From positions 1,054,001 through 1,118,000 of the forward strand of contig NZ_CP192056.1 in the NCBI RefSeq assembly GCF_050942215.1: a stretch of DNA of 64,000 nt, written 5' to 3'. Below are positions 33,583 through 42,418 of this stretch, piece after piece. The translations under genes and the position numbers were made by a program. The notes under the pieces are model-generated. The model ran no database searches, was not told where the DNA came from, and saw nothing but the letters and a program-made list of their open reading frames with translations. The first letter of the stretch is position 1; every line of letters starts with the position of its first letter. Origin of the DNA: Sphaerimonospora sp050942215 (GTDB lineage: Bacteria > Actinomycetota > Actinomycetes > Streptosporangiales > Streptosporangiaceae).

Positions 33583-34482
33583 ATGCTTGGGAACGTGAAG
33601 TCACAGATCGTGCCGCTGGGGCCCGGGGATTTGACCAGGATCGGCCCGTTCACGCTGACCGGCAGGCTGGGTGAGGGCGGACAGGGCATCGTCTACCTCG
33701 GCCGGAACGAGATGGACGAGTGGGCGGCGGTCAAGTTGCTGCACGTGAAGTTCAGCGGCGACGCGATCGCGCGGTCGCGGTTCGCCCGGGAACTGCGCGC
33801 GGCGCAGCGGGTGGCGGGCTTCTGCACCGCCCAGGTCCTCATGGCCGACCTGGAGGGCGACACGCCATACATCGCGAGCGAGTACATCGAGGGCAGATCG
33901 CTACAGGAGACGGTCGAGGCGGAGGGTCCGCTGCGCGGCGAGGCACTGAGCCGGCTGGCCGTCGGTACGGCGACCGCGCTGACCGCGATCCACCGTGCGG
34001 GGATCGTGCATCGAGACTTCAAACCGGACAACGTGCTCCTCGCCGCCGACGGGCCACGCGTGGTCGACTTCGGCATCGCCCGCATCGTCGACTCGACCGG
34101 CACGATCACCAGCCGGGCCATCGGCACACCCGCCTATCTCGCCCCGGAACAGGTCGCGGGCGGCGGGGTGGGCCCGCCGGCCGACGTGTTCTCCTGGGGG
34201 GCGACGATGATGTACGCCGCGACGGGAAGGTCCGCGTTCGGCGGGGGTTCGATCGCCGCCACCCTGAACCGGATACTCAACGTCGACGTCGACGTGGGCG
34301 TCCTGGCCGCCCCGCTGAACCGGGTCGTACGCGCGTGCCTCAGCAAACGGGCGGCCGACCGGCCGACGGCGGATCGCGCCCTGCTCGGTCTGCTCGGCCT
34401 GCCGGAGTCGGACGACGCCTCCGCGGTCGTGCTTTCGCGGGGTGCCGGCATCGCCGGGGCGGGCAGGCGGTTTCCCCACTGA
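33583..34482 (+). CDS. Ser/Thr protein kinase, soluble
   Basis: A 299-residue Hanks-type kinase without a membrane helix or sensor domain. Glycine loop GRLGEGGQGIVYLG (residues about 27-40), VAIK-type Lys in WAAVKLL, catalytic loop IVHRDFKPDNVLL (Phe in place of the usual Leu), metal-binding VVDFGIARI and AIGTPAYLAPEQV. The C-lobe is compact and ends soon after helix I, so this is a minimal kinase. The start is ATG 33583 or GTG 33595; neither has a good ribosome site and the message may be leaderless. The unusual repeat array lies just upstream and may control it. Confidence 0.88.
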   Translation: MLGNVKSQIVPLGPGDLTRIGPFTLTGRLGEGGQGIVYLGRNEMDEWAAVKLLHVKFSGDAIARSRFARELRAAQRVAGFCTAQVLMADLEGDTPYIASEYIEGRSLQETVEAEGPLRGEALSRLAVGTATALTAIHRAGIVHRDFKPDNVLLAADGPRVVDFGIARIVDSTGTITSRAIGTPAYLAPEQVAGGGVGPPADVFSWGATMMYAATGRSAFGGGSIAATLNRILNVDVDVGVLAAPLNRVVRACLSKRAADRPTADRALLGLLGLPESDDASAVVLSRGAGIAGAGRRFPH

Positions 34483-34588
34483 GGCCCCGGATGTCGGAAC
34501 GGCCGGGCGGCGCTGAGCGGCGGCGTGTCGGCCGGATGGCGGCGGCTCCGACGCGATTGAATTGATCGCGAGCGTTCGGGGGAGCCGC

Positions 34589-35428
34589 ATGGGTCGTAGG
34601 GTCGTCACGGGTTTGTTCTGCGTTTTCGTCGCCGGGGTGCCGCGCCCGGCGATCGCCATGGATCAGGTGGAGCAGTGGGGGGCCGCGGATCTCGCGGTAC
34701 GGATCTCCGCCGCGCCGAAGGTCGCCCAGCCGGGCCAGCCGCTGGTCTACCGCGTCAAGGTGGACAACAGGGGGCCGGGTGACGCCGTGCTGCCGGTGCT
34801 GCGGGTCGACGTGCCCCGCGGCTTTCAGATCATCAACGTCAACGTGGCCGAGTGCCGCCCGGTCCGCGGCCGTCGCCAGGTCGTCTGCGAGTCCGCCAGG
34901 GACGTCGTCGCCGGCGAATCCGGCAGTTTGACGATCACCGGGGTGGTCCGGCCCGGGGCGTCCGGCCCGCTCCGCGCCAGGGCCAGCATCGACTCCGAGG
35001 TCGTGGACGGCCACGAGGCCGACAACAGGGCGAAGGCGGTCACCAAGGTCGACGGCGGCGCTGATCTCGCCGTCCGCTTCAGGTCGTCGGCCAGGTTCGC
35101 CCGGCCGGGGCGCCGATTCTCCGTACGTGCCGAGGTGCGCAACCGGGGGCCGCGCATCGTGCGGGACGCCTACGTCTTCCTCCGGCCACGGCAGGCCCGG
35201 TTCCGATCGGCGATCGGGGGAAGCTGCCGGAATCGGCGGGCGTTCGTCGCGTGCGCGCTGCCGCCCATCAGGTCGGGGTCGACCGGCCTGCTGAGGCTGG
35301 TGTTCAGCGTGCCGTCCCACGCGTCGCGCGCCGTGTCCACGATGGCCACCGTCTACTCACGCCATTTCGGCGACCGGCGGCCGGCCAACAACCGGGCCAG
35401 CATGCGGATCGCCCTACGCCGGGACTGA
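34589..35428 (+). CDS. Secreted DUF11-repeat protein
   Basis: A 279-residue exported protein. The signal peptide (RRVVTGLFCVFVAGVPRPAIA) is followed by two Ig-like DUF11/CARDB modules beginning ADLAVRISAAPKVAQPGQP (about residue 33) and ADLAVRFRSSARFARPGRR (about 158). Each has the VxNRGPxDA-type core and a C-x-C-rich strand pair (AECRPV...VVCES; GSCRN...VACAL). Likely a cell-surface structural or adhesion protein. The start ATG at 34589 follows GGGGGAG. Its last 15 bp overlap the 3' end of the convergent galE. Confidence 0.83.
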   Translation: MGRRVVTGLFCVFVAGVPRPAIAMDQVEQWGAADLAVRISAAPKVAQPGQPLVYRVKVDNRGPGDAVLPVLRVDVPRGFQIINVNVAECRPVRGRRQVVCESARDVVAGESGSLTITGVVRPGASGPLRARASIDSEVVDGHEADNRAKAVTKVDGGADLAVRFRSSARFARPGRRFSVRAEVRNRGPRIVRDAYVFLRPRQARFRSAIGGSCRNRRAFVACALPPIRSGSTGLLRLVFSVPSHASRAVSTMATVYSRHFGDRRPANNRASMRIALRRD

Positions 35429-36391
35429 GCCCTTCCCGGAGGCGGCGGCGGCCCAGGCGTCGGCGACGATGTCGCGCAGTGCGGGGTGGACCGGCTTCCA
35501 GCCGAGCTCCCGCTGGATCTTCTCCGACGACGCGACCAGCACGGCCGGGTCGCCGGGCCTGCGGGGGCCGAGCGTCGCCGGGATCTCGTGCCCGGTCACC
35601 TCGCGGCAGACGTCGACGACCTCCTGCACCGAGAAACCGGTGCCGTTGCCGAGGTTGAAGATCTGATGTGTGCCGGGCGCCGTGGCGTCGAGGGCGAGCA
35701 GGTGCGCGCGGGCGAGGTCGGCCACGTGGATGTAGTCGCGGACGCAGGTGCCGTCCGGCGTCGGGTAGTCGGTGCCGAAGACGCTGACCGACTCCCGTTC
35801 GCCGAGCGCGACCTTCAGCACGTTCGGGATCAGGTGGGTCTCGACCGTGTGCCGCTCGCGGAGGTCGCCGTACGCCCCGGCCACGTTGAAGTAGCGCAGG
35901 CTGACGGCGGCCAGGCCGTACAGGCCGGCGAACGCGCTCAGCGCGGTGTCGACGGCGAGCTTGGACGCGCCGTAGGGGTTGGTGGGCCGGGTCGGGTCGG
36001 TCTCCAGGATCGGCGTGCGCTCGGGCTCGCCGTACGTCGCGGCGGTCGAGGAGAACACGATGCGGTCGACGCCGGCCCGCCGCATCGCGTCGAGCAGCGC
36101 CAGCGTGCCGCCCAGGTTGTTCGACCAGTACAGGCCGGGCCGCTCGACCGACTCGCCGACCAGCGACTTGGCCGCGAAGTGCAGCACGGTGTCGAAGCCC
36201 GCGAAGCTCTCGCCGAGCAGGGTGCCCGCCTCGCCGATCGTGCCCCGGACGAACCGAGCGCCGGCGGGTACGGCGTCGGCGTGCCCCGTCGACAGATCGT
36301 CCAGCACCGTGACCTCGTGCCCCTCCTCGACGAGTTGGGCGGTCACGACGCTGCCGATGTACCCGGCTCCACCGGTGACCAAGAGTCGCAC
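35414..36391 (-). CDS. galE: UDP-glucose 4-epimerase
   Basis: A 325-residue short-chain dehydrogenase-type epimerase that interconverts UDP-glucose and UDP-galactose. NAD site VTGGAGYIGSVV at the N-terminus, catalytic SSTAATYG and NPYGASKLAVD (Tyr-x3-Lys), RYFNVAGAYG and RDYIHVADLARAH are all typical. The start is set at GTG 36391 (RLLVTGG) because AGAGGAG lies 5 nt upstream; GTG 36397 would overlap that site. Divergent from the CNNM-type gene. Confidence 0.94.
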   Translation of the reverse strand: MRLLVTGGAGYIGSVVTAQLVEEGHEVTVLDDLSTGHADAVPAGARFVRGTIGEAGTLLGESFAGFDTVLHFAAKSLVGESVERPGLYWSNNLGGTLALLDAMRRAGVDRIVFSSTAATYGEPERTPILETDPTRPTNPYGASKLAVDTALSAFAGLYGLAAVSLRYFNVAGAYGDLRERHTVETHLIPNVLKVALGERESVSVFGTDYPTPDGTCVRDYIHVADLARAHLLALDATAPGTHQIFNLGNGTGFSVQEVVDVCREVTGHEIPATLGPRRPGDPAVLVASSEKIQRELGWKPVHPALRDIVADAWAAAASGKGSVPA

Positions 36392-36521
36392 TGGCACTCC
36401 TCTGTTCAGGTCTGTTGAAGTATGTTGATTTCTGTACGGCTGTCGCCCAGCTTACGCGGTCCCTCCGCGGAACGGGTTGAATGCCTGCAGAAGAGCGACC
36501 ACATGGGGAACGGACGATGAC

Positions 36522-37970
36522 GTGAGCAACGTCGCGGTGATTATCACCCTGGTCCTGATATTCATTCTGATCGGCGGGTTCTTCACCGCCACCGAGATGG
36601 CCATGGTGTCCCTGCGGGACAGCCAGGTCAGGAGGCTCAGCGGGCAGGGCCGCCGCGGCGCCCGGGTGCAGAAGCTCGCCCGCGACCCGAACCGGTTCCT
36701 GTCGGCGATCCAGGTCGGCGTGACCTTCGCCACCGTGCTGTCGGCAGCGCTCGGGGCCGACCAGCTCGCCGATCGGCTGACCCCGGTCTTCGCGGGCTGG
36801 GGGCTGGAGCGGGGGGCCGCGGCGCCCCTGGCGTTCGTGGCCGTCACGCTGGCCATCTCCTATGTGTCGCTGGTGCTGGGCGAGCTGGTCCCCAAGCGGC
36901 TGGGGCGGCAGCGGGCCGAGGGGTTGTCGCTGCTGGCCGCGCCGCTTCTCGACTTCATCGCCGCCCTGTCGCGGCCGGTCATCTGGCTGCTGTCGATGTC
37001 GACCAACGGCGTGGTGCGGCTGCTCGGCGGCAACCCGGCGGCCGACCGGGCCGCGATGACGACGGAGGAGCTCCGCGAGATGGTCGCGGGGCATCAGGAG
37101 CTCGCCCAGGACGAGCGCGACCTGATCGGCGAGGTGTTCGCGGCGGGCAAGCGCCAGCTCAGGGAGGTGCTGCTGCCGCGTACGGAGGTCGAGTTCATGG
37201 CGGCGGACACGCCGCTGGCCGAGGCCGCGGTGCTGGCCGCGGCGATGCCGCACTCCCGGTTCCCGGTCTATCGCGACTCATATGACGACATCATCGGGTT
37301 CGTCCATGTCCGTGATCTCCTCGATCCGGTACTGACCGGAAGCGTCGAGCCGATCAGCGAGCTGGTGCCGATCCGGCCGGTCAAACTCGTGCCGGCGAGC
37401 AAGCGGGTGCTCACGACGCTGGCCGAGATGCGCGACGAGGGCCATCACCTGGCGATCGTGGTCGACGAGTACGGCGGCACCCACGGCATCGTGACGCTGG
37501 AGGACCTGGTCGAGGAGCTCATCGGCGACATACGCGACGAATACGACCAGGACGGAGAATCCGTACGGCTCATCGCCGGCGACATGGAGATCGAGGGGCT
37601 GGTCCACCTGGCGGATTTCGCTGATCAGACGGGTGTCCGGCTGCCCGAGGGTCCGTACGAGACGCTGGGCGGCTATGTGATGGCCGCGCTCGGCCAGATC
37701 CCCGGGCGGGGCGACTCCGTCGAGGCGGCGGGGCTCAAGCTGACCGTGACCGAGATGGACGGCCGGCGGGTGGCCCGCGTCCGGGTCACCCGTACGGCCG
37801 CCCCCGAGCAGCCCGCGGCTCAGGCCACGGCTCGAGCCGCGGCTGGGACCGAGGCTGAAACCGCAGATCAGGCGGCGGATCAAGCGACCGGGCAGGGCCG
37901 CGTTCAGACGCCGGATCGGAAGACGGGAGAGGCGCCGATCGACACGAAGTACGACGCGCAGAGCGGGTAG
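36522..37970 (+). CDS. CNNM/CorC-HlyC family transporter
   Basis: A 482-residue membrane protein. The N-terminal DUF21 (CNNM) domain has three or four helices (VAVIITLVLIFILIGGFFTATEMA, ISYVSLVLGELVPKR), then a CBS-domain pair (VLLPRTEVEFM; HHLAIVVDEYGGTHGIVTLEDLVEEL) and a C-terminal CorC_HlyC domain (GLVHLADFADQTGVRLPEG). Related proteins export magnesium or cobalt, and many are annotated as hemolysins without haemolytic activity. An Ala/Gln-rich tail of about 55 residues follows. The start GTG at 36522 directly precedes the first helix. Confidence 0.88.
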   Translation: MSNVAVIITLVLIFILIGGFFTATEMAMVSLRDSQVRRLSGQGRRGARVQKLARDPNRFLSAIQVGVTFATVLSAALGADQLADRLTPVFAGWGLERGAAAPLAFVAVTLAISYVSLVLGELVPKRLGRQRAEGLSLLAAPLLDFIAALSRPVIWLLSMSTNGVVRLLGGNPAADRAAMTTEELREMVAGHQELAQDERDLIGEVFAAGKRQLREVLLPRTEVEFMAADTPLAEAAVLAAAMPHSRFPVYRDSYDDIIGFVHVRDLLDPVLTGSVEPISELVPIRPVKLVPASKRVLTTLAEMRDEGHHLAIVVDEYGGTHGIVTLEDLVEELIGDIRDEYDQDGESVRLIAGDMEIEGLVHLADFADQTGVRLPEGPYETLGGYVMAALGQIPGRGDSVEAAGLKLTVTEMDGRRVARVRVTRTAAPEQPAAQATARAAAGTEAETADQAADQATGQGRVQTPDRKTGEAPIDTKYDAQSG

Positions 37971-38020
37971 GACGAGCGCCTGTCGCGGGCACCCGCCGAC
38001 TCCTGACAGAATTACATGTC

Positions 38021-39019
38021 ATGGCACGTCCTCGCGTTCTGTCCGGAATCCAGCCCACCGCCGACTCGTTCCACCTCGGCAACTATCTCGGCGCGGTGCG
38101 GCAGTACGTAGCGCTTCAGGACACCCACGAGGCGTTCTACTTCATCGCCGACCTGCACGCGCTGACCGTCGCGCCCAAGCCTGAGGAACTGCGCCGCCGC
38201 ACCAGGGTCGCCGCCGCGCAGCTGTTCGCGGCGGGGCTCGACCCGGAGCGCACCGCGGTCTTCGTGCAGAGCCACGTCCGCGAGCACAGCGAGCTGGCCT
38301 GGTATCTGATCTGCCAGACCGGCATGGGCGAGGCCGGCCGGATGACGCAGTTCAAGGACAAGGCCGCCAAGTACGGCGAGGGCGCCGCGAGCGTCGGCCT
38401 GTTCACCTACCCGATCCTCCAGGCCGCCGACATCCTGATCTACCAGACCGACCAGGTGCCGGTCGGGGGCGACCAGAAGCAGCACCTGGAGCTCAGCCGC
38501 GACCTCGCGCAGCGGTTCAACAGCAGGTACGGCCCCACCTTCAAGCTGCCGAACCCGTACATCCTGAAGGAGGTCGAGAAGATCACCGACCTCCAGGACC
38601 CGTCGGCCAAGATGTCGAAGTCGTCGTCCAGCCCGCAGGGCATCATCGACGTGCTGGAGGAGCCGGGCAGGCTGCGCAAGAAGATCATGCGGGCCGTCAC
38701 CGACACCGGCTCCGAGGTCGTCGCCGACGAGGAGAACAAGCCGGGCGTCACCAACCTGCTGCGGATCCACTCGGCGCTGTCGGGCCTGTCGATCGCCGAT
38801 CTGGAGGCGAGGTTCGCCGGCCAGGGCTACGGCGCCTTCAAGAAGGAGGTCGCCGAGGTCGTGGTGGACGCCTTCGCCCCGATCCGCGAGCGGACCGAGA
38901 AGCTGCTGGCCGACGAGGCCGAGCTCGACCGCATGCTCGCCGCCGGCGCCGACCGGGCGCGTGCGGTGGCCCGCGAGACCATGGCCCAGGTCCGCGACCG
39001 TCTCGGCCTGCTGCCCTAG
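38021..39019 (+). CDS. trpS: Tryptophan-tRNA ligase
   Basis: A 332-residue class I aminoacyl-tRNA synthetase. The HIGH-type motif is FHLGNYLGAV near residue 18 and the KMSKS loop is SAKMSKSSSSP near 200; VPVGGDQKQHLELSRD and the tryptophan-pocket region are conserved. ATG at 38021, about 50 bp after the CNNM-type gene. Normal length; it appears to be a housekeeping copy. Confidence 0.95.
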   Translation: MARPRVLSGIQPTADSFHLGNYLGAVRQYVALQDTHEAFYFIADLHALTVAPKPEELRRRTRVAAAQLFAAGLDPERTAVFVQSHVREHSELAWYLICQTGMGEAGRMTQFKDKAAKYGEGAASVGLFTYPILQAADILIYQTDQVPVGGDQKQHLELSRDLAQRFNSRYGPTFKLPNPYILKEVEKITDLQDPSAKMSKSSSSPQGIIDVLEEPGRLRKKIMRAVTDTGSEVVADEENKPGVTNLLRIHSALSGLSIADLEARFAGQGYGAFKKEVAEVVVDAFAPIRERTEKLLADEAELDRMLAAGADRARAVARETMAQVRDRLGLLP

Positions 39020-39363
39020 GGTGGTTCGTCGGAGTCACCACTCCACGGGTGGATCTCGGGTAGATCGATAAGTGACGCGAACGACAGCAGACCTTGTTCG
39101 GGGAGCGCGGCGGCCTGCTCGGAGGCATCGTCCGCAATCTCAACCGAGTACATTCACAGCCCTGGCCGTGACTTGACCTCGGCCCATGACCTGGTAGGGA
39201 CGTGCTGCCCTCGGGACAGCCGGTCGGCCCGATCAAGCATCGCCCGATGTCCGTAAGCGTCGGCCGAGGACCAGGCGACCCGCCACCACCGTTCGCGGTC
39301 CGGCGGTCATTCGGCCATGGCGACGCCCCGGTGAAGTTCGGCCAGGGTGATCGCCGTGATTGG
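39020..39363. other. Gene-free region after trpS
   Basis: No credible gene in 344 bp between the convergent trpS and D,D-carboxypeptidase genes. It contains one plus-strand promoter-like pair (39173-39200). Short ORFs here lack codon bias or a recognisable product. Confidence 0.5.
39173..39200 (+). promoter_or_regulatory. Orphan sigma70-like promoter
   Basis: TTGACC (39173-39178), a 16-bp spacer and TAGGGA (39195-39200). Transcription would run into the 3' end of the carboxypeptidase gene in antisense. Sequence match only. Confidence 0.3.
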
Positions 39364-40716
39364 TCAGGTACGGTTCGCGCGGCGTCGGCGGCGGATGCCG
39401 TACACCCCGGCGCCGCCTCCGATGAGGACCACGCCGCCCGCCAGCACTGCGGCGACGACCGGCAGCGGGCTGTCGTCGTCTCCGCCTGCTCCGCCGCCGC
39501 CGGCGGCGGCCACGGGGCTCGCCGGGGTCCGGCCGTGCGGCCGTACGGGCAGGGTGTTGGGCCCGGGGCGCGGTGAGGGCGCCACCGGACCGACGAGCTC
39601 GCCGATCGGTGCGGCCTTGCCCCGGTTGGCGAAGCCCCAGTCGAGTAGCTTGGCCACCTCGTCCCAGAATCCGCCCGGGTGATGCATGACCACGACGATG
39701 ATCGTGTGTCCGTTTCTGGTGGCGGCGCCCACGAAGCTGCCGAGGGCCTTGGACGTCCAGCCGTTCTTGACGCCGATCATGCCGGGGTACTTCCACAGCA
39801 GCCGGTTGTGGTTGCCCATCTCGTAGTAGGTCGGCCGGGGCGATCCGCTCGCGTCGGGATCGGCGGTGTGCCGCCGCTCGCGCCCCTGCCCGTCCCGCTT
39901 GTTCTTCTTCTTGTCGTAGTCCTTGGGCGCGGGGAACTTGGCGACCTTCGTGCTGATGTACTCGCGGAACCGGGGCATCTTCAACCCGGCGCGGGCGATC
40001 AGGGCGAGGTCGTAGGCCGAGCTACGCTGGCCCGGCTGGTCGAGACCGTGTGGCGTCTTGGCCGCCGTGTCGTACGCCTGGAGCCTGCGCGCCTCCTTGT
40101 TCATGTCCGCGAGGGTCTTGGCCATGCCGCCGTTCGCCTCGGCGAGCGCGACGGCGGCGTCGTTGGCCGAGACCATGAGCAGCGCCCGCAGCAGGTCGTC
40201 GATCTTGTAGATCGGTTCGGGGACGATGCCGACGGCGCTGCCCTCCACGTTGGAGGCCCGGTCGCTGGGTTTGATCTTGCGGTTCCTGTCGAGCTTCGGG
40301 ATGAGCGTGAGGGCGGTCAGCGTCTTGAGCGTGCTCGCCGGGCGATAACGCCCGTGCGGGTCCTTGGCCGCGAGCACGGCGCCGGTGTCGGCGTCGGCGA
40401 TGAGAAAGGCCGAGGCCTCGGTCTTCGGCGGTGGTTTGAGCCCTGCGGGGACGATCAGCCCGCGGCCGGCGAGCAGTTTGCCGCCCACGGTGCTGCGCGG
40501 GGTGCCGGCGGCCTTGGCGTCCTCGGCGTCGCCCGGCGGTGCCGTACTGTCCGGGGCGTCGGAGCCGGTCACGTCGGGGGCGGGGGAGGGTACGGCGGTC
40601 GCGCCGGCCGGTGGCGTCCCGACACCGAGCAGCGCCACGGCGGCCAACATCGTCCCCAGTGCCGTCACCCGCGTCTTCGCCGACGTGGCACCGCGGTTCG
40701 TCCTCGTAGGCAGCAT
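39364..40716 (-). CDS. D-alanyl-D-alanine carboxypeptidase (S11)
   Basis: A 450-residue penicillin-binding peptidase that trims the terminal D-Ala of peptidoglycan stems. N-terminal signal/anchor, a Pro/Ala-rich stretch, then the catalytic domain: SxxK in YRPASTLKTL, SxN in VSANDAAVAL, and the KTG-equivalent VKNGWTSKALG. A basic insert (KKKNKRDGQGRERRH) lies before the last motif. The C-terminus has a helix (VVAAVLAGGVVLIGGGAGVYGI) followed by five arginines, so the enzyme is membrane-anchored with the catalytic part outside. Divergent from the SCO4848-like gene, the arrangement known in streptomycetes. Confidence 0.92.
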   Translation of the reverse strand: MLPTRTNRGATSAKTRVTALGTMLAAVALLGVGTPPAGATAVPSPAPDVTGSDAPDSTAPPGDAEDAKAAGTPRSTVGGKLLAGRGLIVPAGLKPPPKTEASAFLIADADTGAVLAAKDPHGRYRPASTLKTLTALTLIPKLDRNRKIKPSDRASNVEGSAVGIVPEPIYKIDDLLRALLMVSANDAAVALAEANGGMAKTLADMNKEARRLQAYDTAAKTPHGLDQPGQRSSAYDLALIARAGLKMPRFREYISTKVAKFPAPKDYDKKKNKRDGQGRERRHTADPDASGSPRPTYYEMGNHNRLLWKYPGMIGVKNGWTSKALGSFVGAATRNGHTIIVVVMHHPGGFWDEVAKLLDWGFANRGKAAPIGELVGPVAPSPRPGPNTLPVRPHGRTPASPVAAAGGGGAGGDDDSPLPVVAAVLAGGVVLIGGGAGVYGIRRRRRANRT

Positions 40717-40813
40717 AGGCAGATCAGCCTAGCCGTGAGTCCATACACATGCCGGACAGATCCCCTAAAGATCGCGAATATACGCATATGGGGCAGACGT
40801 TGATACTAGAAGC

Positions 40814-41068
40814 ATGACGAGACGTGTATCGGTCTTTCTGTCCGCCCTCGCCGCTTTCATGATCTTTGAATGGATCAACCTCGGGTTCAACCTGCAGGAC
40901 GGCCACGAGACCACCTTCTATGTCGTCCACGGCGTGCTGATCGCCGTCAACATCATCCTGGCGGTGGTAGTCGGCACTCTGGGGGTGCGCGGACTGCTGG
41001 CGACGCGTGGCACGCCGGGGCGTGCGGCGGAGGAGCGTGAGGCCGTAATCGGCGGGGGCGGTAAGTAA
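40814..41068 (+). CDS. SCO4848-family small membrane protein
   Basis: An 84-residue protein with two helices (SVFLSALAAFMIFEWINLGFN and YVVHGVLIAVNIILAVVVGTLG), matching the streptomycete SCO4848 family, which lies beside a D,D-carboxypeptidase there as here. The motif FEWINL and the loop GHETTFYVVHG are characteristic. Unknown role, possibly linked to cell-wall maturation by the conserved neighbourhood. ATG at 40814. Confidence 0.82.
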   Translation: MTRRVSVFLSALAAFMIFEWINLGFNLQDGHETTFYVVHGVLIAVNIILAVVVGTLGVRGLLATRGTPGRAAEEREAVIGGGGK

Positions 41069-41107
41069 AGGCGTGGCGGGAACTAAGGAAAGGAGGAACA
41101 TCTCGAT

Positions 41108-42292
41108 GTGATGGAGGAACGCGTGGCGATCCAGTTCAACCCTTCCCGTGGCGCGACCCTTGGGGTGGAATGGGAGCTCCAGCTCGTCGACCGGCATACC
41201 CGCCATCTCCGACAGGACGCCAAGGAAGTGCTCGCCGCGGTCCCGGATCTGAGCGATGGCCAGCGGCCCAAGGCGATGCACGAGCTCATGCAGTCGCAGA
41301 TCGAAATCGTCACCGATGTCTGCCACACGGTGGCCGAGGCCGTACAGGACCTGAAGAAGAGCATCGGCAGGCTCACCGAGGTGGTGGAGCCGAGGGGGAC
41401 CGCGCTGGCCTGCACGGGCACCCACGCGATCAGCGACTGGCGTGACGCCGTCTACGCGCCGAGCCAGCGGTACGCGGAGCTGGTCGAAGACCTGCAGTGG
41501 CTCGCCTGGCGGATCCAGACGTTCGGTGTGCACGTACACGTCGGCGTCCAGGACCGCGACAAGGTCATCCCGATCGTCAACGCGCTCGCCGCCCACCTGC
41601 CGCACTTCCTCGCGCTGACCTCGTCGAGCCCCTTCTGGGGCGGCAAGGACACCGGGCTGGCGTCCAGCCGTGCGATCGTCTTCGGCTCGCTGCCCACGGC
41701 GGGGCCGCCGCATCTGCTCGCGGACTGGGCGGAGTTCGAGGAGTACATGGACACGCTGCTGCGGGCGGGGACGATCCGGAGCATCAAGGAGGTGTGGTGG
41801 GACATCCGGCCGCATCCCGACTTCGGGACCATCGAGGTCCGGATGTTCGACGGCATCCCCACGCCCAGGGAGGTGGGGATGGTCACCGCGCTGTGCCAGA
41901 GCCTGGTGGCGCGATTCGACCAGCAGCTCGACCGCGGCTACACGCTGCCGCATCCGGCGGCCTGGGTGGTGAACGACAACAAGTGGCGGGCCACGCGGTA
42001 CGGCCTCGACGCCGACGTGATCACCGACGATCGCGGGTCGACCGCTCCGATGCGGGACCTGCTGTACGAGCTCCAGCGTGAACTCGAACCGGTCGCCGAG
42101 CGGCTCGGCTGCGCGGAGGAACTGGCCGTGATGACCGAGGTGCTGGAGAAGGGCAACTCGAGCGAACGCCAGCGGGCGATCCTGGCCGATGGGGGGAGTC
42201 TCCAGGACATCGTCGACGCGACGGTCATCGAACTCTCCGAGGACAGGTTTGTCACGTCCCGTGTCGAGGCACCCGGATGGGCGGATAGGTAA
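41108..42292 (+). CDS. GCS2-type carboxylate-amine ligase
   Basis: A 394-residue protein of the glutamate-cysteine ligase family 2 (YbdK/EgtA-like). Evidence: GVEWELQLVDRHT near residue 18, HELMQSQIEIVTDVC, FGVHVHVGVQD, SSSPFWGGKDTG, IKEVWWDIRPHPDFGTIEVRMFDG. These build the ATP and glutamate sites. The exact product is uncertain: gamma-glutamylcysteine or another gamma-glutamyl amide. The start is GTG 41108 or ATG 41111; a GTG at 41123 with GGAGG 5 nt upstream would give AIQFNPSRGATLG and is equally plausible. Confidence 0.87.
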   Translation: MMEERVAIQFNPSRGATLGVEWELQLVDRHTRHLRQDAKEVLAAVPDLSDGQRPKAMHELMQSQIEIVTDVCHTVAEAVQDLKKSIGRLTEVVEPRGTALACTGTHAISDWRDAVYAPSQRYAELVEDLQWLAWRIQTFGVHVHVGVQDRDKVIPIVNALAAHLPHFLALTSSSPFWGGKDTGLASSRAIVFGSLPTAGPPHLLADWAEFEEYMDTLLRAGTIRSIKEVWWDIRPHPDFGTIEVRMFDGIPTPREVGMVTALCQSLVARFDQQLDRGYTLPHPAAWVVNDNKWRATRYGLDADVITDDRGSTAPMRDLLYELQRELEPVAERLGCAEELAVMTEVLEKGNSSERQRAILADGGSLQDIVDATVIELSEDRFVTSRVEAPGWADR

Positions 42293-42418
42293 TGGTAGGG
42301 CCACGCTTCGCATAAACTCGCAGGAAAACCGGCAGATCGGTGCGTGGATCGCTAGACTGTCCCCCATTCTCGCTTGCGATCACAAGGAAAATGAACTAGC
42401 TGGACGGAGTCTGCTCTC

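Noticed and set aside
39202..39576. Gene transcribed from the orphan promoter at 39173
   Set aside because: The frame runs antisense through the 3' end of the D,D-carboxypeptidase gene and has no coding signature.
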